Part shown: in pieces, positions 34,001-43,000 of the stretch | How positions within the stretch are numbered: the first letter of the stretch is position 1 | Layout of the letters: each line of letters starts with the position of its first letter | Source: Agelas oroides | Lineage: Eukaryota > Porifera > Demospongiae > Agelasida > Agelasidae | Length of the DNA: 64,000 nucleotides | Reading direction: 5' to 3' | Assembly: GCA_949130485.1 (NCBI GenBank) | Contig: OX422184.1 | Coordinates: 19,918,824 to 19,982,823 of the forward strand | Position numbers and translations under genes: made by a program | The notes under the pieces: model-generated | Told to the model about the DNA's origin: nothing | Databases searched by the model: none | What the model saw: only the letters and a program-made list of their open reading frames with translations

Positions 34001-37000
34001 GTCAGAAATTGCAAAAGGAGAATACTTTATGATCTAATATAAGCAGGAAACCCGTAAAGTGTATGTGACAATGTATAGCAATTAATTGACTGCAATCCAA
34101 ACAGTAATAAATAACATTTCTAATAATCACATTTCTAAATTATGAGCTCAACATTCACTACTTTCCCATGCAAGTAACATTGATCTTAATCTTATCCACA
34201 CCAGTTCCAGTGTGTACTACAATTGCTAAAACTTTCCCACCTAAAAAATAACACCATATACTCTACTTTGAATGAGGAAAAAAAATTGTTAACATGGTCC
34301 AAGTCGAACAAAAACCCACCATCCTCTCTTGTCTGAACTATGAATACAATTGTGGCAGGACCTGGTCCTACAGTCACTGCAGTAACAGTGACTGAGTATC
34401 TGTAGAAAGGATGCAGATTGTGCAAAGAGATAGAAGTTGTGAGTGACACACGGCTGAAAGTAATCCCTGTTTCCAATTCTGTGATGTTGATGACATAATC
34501 CCTGAGGATGCCATTCTGGTCTTCAAATGGTGGAGGGCTCCAAGAAATTGAAATACTGGTGGAATCAACTGCATATCCAGAAATATTGGCTGGAGCAGAA
34601 GTTGGTGCTATGGAATCAAAATGAGAACAAAAAAATTGTGGAACACATCTAAAGTCAGCTTCTTTAGTCATTATAACTAAGTCATCTTACCTTGTTCACC
34701 AAGCCTTACAGATATTGCACTACTGTATGGTCCAAGTGCAACAGTTTGTGCTGCTACAGCACTTATGTACATATAGAAAGGGTGAAGTGCATTTAGTTCC
34801 AAGAGAGTGGCATTTGTGGTAACGTAGAATGTTCTGCCAGTCTCAACTTCAGTCACTCTTATCACATAATTTCTGATGACGCCATTAATGTCTTCAACTG
34901 GGGGTGGGTCCCATGACAGGTGAAACAAGTCAGAGCTTGCATTGGTTACTGCAGCATTAGTGGGAGGACTGCTTGGAGCTGCAAGAAATATTACATAGGT
35001 AAGTTTCATGCTACAGATAGCTGTGCAATGTTTTAGTTACCTGCTTCCATGGTTTGTACACTGACAGGATCTGTGTATGGACCAGTAGCAATTGTGTGAG
35101 CAGCAACTTCACATTCATAGTTGTAATAAGGGTGCAGTGATGTGATGTTAATGTGAGAATTTGTTGTTTGAAAGATCCACACGCGACTGGTTTCCCTTTC
35201 CCTAATTCTCATCACATAGTTACGAATGATTCCATTGATCTCAATCAAGGGAGGTGAAGACCAAGTCAACGTAACCACTGTTGAGCTTACTGCTATGCCT
35301 GACAGAGACCGAGGAGGTGCAGAGGGAGCTACAGAATGAGATGTATGTGTGTGTACGGGAGAATTAAGACAGTGTTATTATTGTACACAAACATTACAAG
35401 CAATAGTATGAAACAATCACAGCACAGCGCACATCACTGTAGTAACAAGCCTTAATATGATAGTTGTAGACCAAAAAGATAGTACATAATGCACTATTGC
35501 AATACGATAGCATTAAGGGGAAATGTTCATGATTAGCAAAAAAACAAGGTAACTGTAAATCTTTTGTTAGAATATACAAATATCATATGGGTATGTGATG
35601 TAAAAAGTGAAATGAGAGTTACTACTATCCATACCATCTTCAGGCATCTGCACAGTAAGCGCTAGTCCATAAGGTCCCGGGCCAATGGTTACAGCAGCAA
35701 CAGTCATAGTGTATGTGTAGAATGGATGTAAATTTGATATGTAAAGTGCCGTGGTTTCTGATGTTTGTTGAAAACTTGATCCAGTCTCAGCCACACTGAT
35801 GTTTATGATGTAGCTGTGAATCACTCCATTCTGATCAGCTAATGTAGGTGGTTCCCACTGGAGTCGGATGGTTGTTGAATTAACTACATTGCCTTGGAGG
35901 TGTACTGGTGCACTGCTTGGAACTGCAGTTGGACAGTGTGAAAGACAAAGCAATCATCAAATAGATGTAAGTGTTCAATATACATTAGCACTCCAGTGAA
36001 GAATGGGATGTTTTCGAATAACTACAAAAACACAACCTAGAACACTATGTGTTATGTTCACAAGTTTTTCATACTATTCATTTCACTACCTTATACAGTA
36101 AAACCATATAATGTCAGTTCATGTGCCTTACCATCTTCAGCAGTTCTGACTGTGACTGAGTCAGAGGATGGACTAGCTCCAACTCGTGTTGCTGCAACAA
36201 TTGAACACCTGTACTCATAATAAGGGTGTAACTCTTCAACAATTAGTTCAGTATGGTTTCCTTCCCTCTGGTAGATCAGTGTTGTGTTTGTAGGCAACTC
36301 GACAAGCACAATTGTGTAGCTTATAATGACTCCATTCCGCTCCTCAAAGGGAGGTAGTCTCCAAGACACTAGAACTGCTCTGGAACTAACAACTTGCAAA
36401 TTAACATTTTCAGGAGGAGCCGTGGGAGCTGTTGTGAACAGTTACAAATAAAAGACATACACTTAATTGTAGGAGACACAAAACAAAGTAACTATGTGCA
36501 AAGTTTGCAGCAACTAAGGGACTAACCGTCCTCAGGCATCTGTATTGTGTATGCTTCACTGTAGGGACCAGGGCCAATGGTCACAGCACTGATAACCAAA
36601 CTGTAGGTGTAGTGTGGATGAAGATCTTCAATTATGAGTGTAGTGTTGGTTGATTGATGCTGAAACTTGCCACCAGTCTCAGCTACTGAGATATTGATGA
36701 GGTATTCTTGAATGATTCCATTCTGCTCTTCTTCTGCAGGGGGTTCCCATGCAAGAAGCAGAGATCTGGAGTCAATTGGTCGTGCCTCAATGCTTCCTGG
36801 GGCGCCACTAGGTACTGTAGAAAGAGAATTTGGTCAATGTATCCAATTTGAAGTTATGACAAATAAGTTATCCCTTCCAGAGTGGTTCTTCCTCTAATTG
36901 TTATTCCATTGTGTGGGGATCACTATAAATAGAAACCCAGGCAGAGGTACCCAGATGTAGCAAAGCTGCATGTCAATGACATAAAAATACTTGTGAATAT

Positions 37001-40000
37001 CACTGTTATACATTATGGCCAGAGTACTTACCATCTTCAAGTGTTTGTAAGGCGTACTCATATGTAAACGGTCCTTGGGAGATGGTTACTGCTGCTACAG
37101 CAAAATGATAGGTATAGAACGGGTGCAAGTTTCCAATACTTAGCTCAGTATTGGTTGAGTTCACACTGAAGCTCCTCCCAGTCTCTTCTTCCCTAACATT
37201 CACAATGTAAGAACGAATGACACCATTTTGTTGAGATGTTTCAGGAGGGTTCCAGCTGAGAGTCACAGATGTTGATGTGACTTCAAGGTGGCTTACACCA
37301 ACAGGAGGTCCACTTGGAGCTACCAAGGCATAATCATAAGAAAAAGAGTAACACAAAATCTACATTGCTGATTAGCTAATAGCCAGCCATCAGTGGCTAT
37401 TATTTAGCACACAGTGTCTCAACTGTGACAAGCTTTGACACTAATCCATATGTAACCATACTGAGAAGGATGTTCTTTTCCTTGTTTATGCTAAGACATT
37501 CAATGGACTGAAAGAGCTTGGAAGCATCAATCAAATATACCAGTAACAAAACTTGCAGTGCTAAAGCAGAATATTATAGTCTTACCATCTTCCATCGTAA
37601 TCTGAGATGGACCTATGCTGTAAGGCCCAGCACCTACTGCTGTTTGTGCGGCTATGGTAACATAATACACAGTGAATGGTTCCAGTGAATCAACAATCAA
37701 GCTTGTAGATGAAGTGAAGAGCTGCACTGTGATGCCATTTTCAACATTTTTCACATTCACAAAATATCCTGAGATAGCTCCATTGCGATCTGCTGCCATT
37801 GGGGGCTCCCATGTAGCTATGAGTGCACTAGAATTTAGGCTGCTAACACTGATGTTGACAGGTGGGCTTGAAGGAGCTGTGAAAATGTTGTAACAAGTAC
37901 ATTAAAATAATATGTGACTATAATAATACATGGCAGTGATTAACAATCAGATTATACCTGCTTCCAGTGTTGTCACAGTGAGAGGTGGGGAATAAGGACC
38001 AATATCTACAGTTGATGCAGCAACAGTACAGACATAAGTGTAGAATGGATGAAGGAACTCCACAAGAATGTGGGGAGTTGAAGATGTAAGTTGGAACTGT
38101 CTCCCACTCTCCTCCGAGATGTTAATAAAGTAGAGACGAATTATTCCATTCTGATCCTCAGGTGGAGGATTCTGCCACATCAGAGAGAAGCTCGAGTGTG
38201 TAATATTGCTGAAAGTCAGCATTACTGGAGAACTGGATGGTGCTGTGAGAAAAGAAAACTTCAAATATGCAATACTCCCAACTAACATGGTATACTTGTA
38301 TATTTGGAATACAAACAATGCACTACAGTAAAACCTCTCTTATCTGGGCAGCATGGGACCAGGGGGTGCCCATAACTTAGAAAATGCCCGTAACTTAGAA
38401 ATATGTATGTTGTGTACAGTATAGTGTCCCAAACCCAGTTGTACGCATCCTTAGAGAAGCCAGAAGGGGGTGAAACCACTGAGTCCAGACTGTGTGGTTG
38501 TATGCTGAATACTGAGTTTACACAAGTCACTCGCCCGACCAGTGCACGCAGCTGACTAAGGACAGGAAACTTGTTTAATTTTGTGTGGCTAAAGATAGTG
38601 CCCGGTAGAAGGAGGTGCCCGTAAGTTTGAAGTCCGGATAAGGGAGGTTCTACTGTATATACTTGCTTACCATCTTCTGGCAATTCCACTTCAACAGTAG
38701 CTGAATAAGGTCCTATGCCTACTGTTACTGCTGCAACTATGCAGGTGTATGTGAGAGTACTCTTTACATACTACAGTCAGTATGACATTTTAACACACAC
38801 AGAAGCTTACCATCATGAAAAGTGATGGTTGCTGTACAAGACCCATCTCTAATTAAGGTCAGAAATACTCTAGTAACTGAGGGGATAAGCACAATTTCTT
38901 ACCATCCTGAGGAGTTTGTAGTGTAATGACAGCACTAAATGGGCCAGTGCCAACACTTGTTTGTGCAGCAACAATACAGTTGTAGGTTGTGTATGGAGAC
39001 AGTGTGGATAGTGTTAAAGCAGTTGTATTGGATGTGTACTGCAAGGTCTCACTTCTTCGAGTGTTTGTGACATTGATTACATAACCAATGATAATTCCAT
39101 TTCTATCCTCATAGTTGGGTGGATCCCATGACAGAGTAGACATCCTGGAAGACACAGCTCTAGCTTCAACGTTTTGGGGGTATCCACTTGGCACTGTGTA
39201 ACAAAACAACAATTATGATGCAACTGCACAAAAATAAACAACTTCCACAAAAACTTTTCAACAACTTGAAAACAAGCAATTGAAAGTGAGAATTAACGTA
39301 CCATCCTCTGAAGTTGTGATAGTAAACACCTCACTGTATGGTCCACTTTCAACAGTATATGCACTGACTGCACACTCATAAGTGTAGTATGGGTGCAGGG
39401 ACAACACTGATACAGATGTGCTGGTTGAATTGAGTATGATAGATGTGTCTGTTTGGAGTTCAGTTATACTGACAATATACTCCCTGATGATACCATTTTG
39501 CTGGCTGGTGGGAGGTGGAGACCAAGAGAGGACAAAGGAAGTTGAACTTACACTTGCAGCAACAAGCTCTTCAGGAGGGGCACTTGGAGCTGAAAAAAGA
39601 TCACATTACCATGTGACATTGCATTTCACTACAGAACTTTACAAAGCACGTATTCTCACAGTTTGTAGTTTGCTTGTAGCAATCACATTTAAGCACTTAT
39701 ATATATATATAGGTTGCTGTAATGCTACTGTGATGCTACTGAAATTCATCAGCGGTATAGGCCTTTGCCAGAACTGATATTATGCTAGTGTGGATGTATT
39801 GCAGGTGTTGTTTACTTTCACAGGCAGTGCATAACATACCTGCTTCATTTGTTTGTATGGGGACAGAGATGCTATATGGTCCAGTTCCAATGCTGTTCTC
39901 CGCTGTTATTGCACACAGATATGTACTGAATGGTCTCAGTTGCTGTATAACAAGGTTGGTAGTCGTTGAAGACACCTGGAAAGTCTCTCCAGTTGCAATT

Positions 40001-43000
40001 GCAGTCACATTTATGAGGTAACCAGTTATGACACCATTATGTGATTGTACATCTGGGGGGCTCCAGCTCAGGGTAACGGAATCTGATGTTGTTGCTTCCA
40101 CAGTTATGTTCACTGGTGACATGCTGGGAGCTGCAGTCACAGATTGCAAAAGAAGAATACTTTATGATCTAATGTAAGCAGGAAACACATTTATTTTCTA
40201 TGACATTGCATAGCAATTAATTGACTACAATCCCCCCAAAATATAATTACATTTCTAAATCAAGAGATCAATCCTCCAACTTTCTCATTCAAAACACAAT
40301 GAATTTAAGCTTACCCATACTGGTTGCTATGTGTACAATAATTGCTTAAACTAGAACAGCAATACACACTATTCTCAACAGGATCCAAATGACACAATAA
40401 CCCACCATCCTCTCTTGTTTGCACTGTAAATACAATTGTGGCAGGACCTGGTCGTACAGTCACAGCAATAACAGTAACTGAGTATCTGTAGAAAGGATGC
40501 AGATTGTACAAAGAGATAGAAGTTGTGAGTGACACACGGCTGAAAGTAATCCCTGTTTCCAGTTCTGTGATGTTGATGACATAATGCCTGAGGATGCCAT
40601 TCTGGTCTTCAAACGGTGGAGGGGTCCAAAAAATTGAAATACTGGTGGAATTAACTGCATGTCCAGAAATATTAGCTGGAGCAGAGGTTGGGGCTATGGA
40701 ATTAAAATAAGAATGAAAAGTTAGAACATTGCTAATGTCAGCTTTTCAGTCATAAGTCCTCTTACCTTCTTCACCAAGCCTCACAGACATTGCACTACTG
40801 TATGGTCCAAGTGCAACAGTTTGTGCTGCTACTGCACTTGTGTACATGTAGAAAGGGTGAAGTCCATTTAGCTCCAGGAGAGTGATGTTTGTGGTAATGT
40901 AGAAGGTTCTGCCATTCTCAACTTCAGTTACTCTTATCATGTAATTTCTGATGACACCATTAATGTCTTCAACTGGGGGTGTGTCCCATGACAGGAGAAA
41001 GGAGTCAGAGCTTGCATTAGCCACTGCAATATTTGTTGGAGGACTGCTTGGAGCTGCAAGAAATGTTACACTACGTAAGTTTCACGTTATTGTTACTGTT
41101 AACTGTGCAATGTTTTAGTTACCTGCTTCCATGGTTTGTACACTGACAGGATCTGTGTATGGACCAGTAGCAATTGTGTGAGCAGCAACTTCACATTCAT
41201 AGTTGTAATAAGGGTGCAGTGATGTGATGTTAATGTGAGAATTTGTTGCTTGAAAGATCCACACGCGACTGGTTTCCCTTTCCCTAATTCTGATCACATA
41301 GTTACGAATGATCCCATTGATGTCAATCAAGGGAGGTGAAGACCAAGTCAAGGTGACCACTGTTGAGCTTACTGCTATACCTGACGGAGAGCGGGGAGGC
41401 GCAGAAGGGGCTTCAGAATGAGTTATATGTGTGTGTACGGGAAATATAAGATAGCAGTGTATACAGTAACTCAGCTGGACAACGCATATGGGAGAGTGTA
41501 TTCTATACCAATAGTATTGGTTACAGCAAAGGTACATTGCTGTAATAAAATCTTGGACCACAAAATTTGTCTACCAATAAACTATTTCTAACCACAACAC
41601 ACAAATATTCGAGATTACATAGTGGCCTATACTAGATCTTCACTGTCCAAGTATATCACTGAACAATAAAAAACAGCCCACCATCTTGGAGCGTAGTGAA
41701 CATGATAGGCAGACTGTAAGGGCCTGGACCAACTGTGGTTGCAGCAGCCACTATGCAGCTGTAGTTATTAAATTCCTGCAAATTGGTTGCTGTAACGTTT
41801 GTTGCAGTTGAGTTCAAAATGACATCATCTGTACCAAATCCAAGATCAGTGATGATCAGCATGTAATACACAATGTGAGCATTTTGGTGTTCATCTGGTG
41901 GTGGGAGCCAGCTTATCGTAGCCGTTGTGCTGCTTGTTGCAAGAGTTTGCACAGTCAGAGGTGATGCATGAGGATCTAAAGCAAAAATTGTGTCACATGA
42001 AAATTTACCCTATATCTACACTGTACTTTACATACATCCATAGATGTCAATACATCTTACATGACGGGTTGGTCGTAACTGTCAATGATGCAGAAGGTCC
42101 AAAACCTACTCTGGTTGAGGCACGAATAAATACTGTATACATAGTAAATTCATCAAGTCCAGATATCAAGTAGCTGTTTGTATTCACTGTCACTGAAATC
42201 TGTCTCCCAGTAGAATTGTATGTAATCTTGTATGATATGATTATGCCATGTGGAAGTAGCGGCTCAGACCACGTCAGGGAGACAGCAGTAGAGTTAACAA
42301 CTGCTCCTCTGAAATCACTTGGTGGATCACCTGGCACTAAAGAAGGAAAACCATAAGTTGATCAACATTACTAAAATTAATAACGTTAACTTAACGCAAA
42401 GGCACTCACCCGATTCATCAGTTGTTGCTGAATGTGCAAAGTTAGGATTGCCAGCACCAGCAGATGTGCTTGCTACAATATAACAGTTATAGGTTGTGTA
42501 GGGCTCTAAATCAGTTACAATTGCCTGTGTTTCATTTCCTGGTACAATGGTATGTGCATACATACTTTCATCACGAATATCTGGTTGCCACATACCACCA
42601 GAATATTGCTGTGTTCCATTACCAAGGTCAGGTGTTGGTTTGTAACAGTAAACAGTGTAGAACTCAATGATACCATTTGGTTCGGAAGGAGAGGTCCATG
42701 TGACAAAGAGATCCAGAGGTGAGCCGATGACACGAGACACCACAGGCTGTTCTGGTGCAGAGGGAACTGGAAAAAAAGGAGCCAGATCAAAGAAGTTGTT
42801 CTAACAGTCACCTGTATACAGTTTCAGATTCGTGCACATAAGTCAAGTCAATAGAATATATAAGTGGCAGTCCCGGATAGAAATGGAATATTATTCCGTC
42901 GCGTATTTCGAGCACATCACCAAGTGTGACGCGCTGTAGCGCTACGCTTCCGCTAGGGGCGGGGCTCATACACGCTTCATAGACGCATCAGATATTCTTG

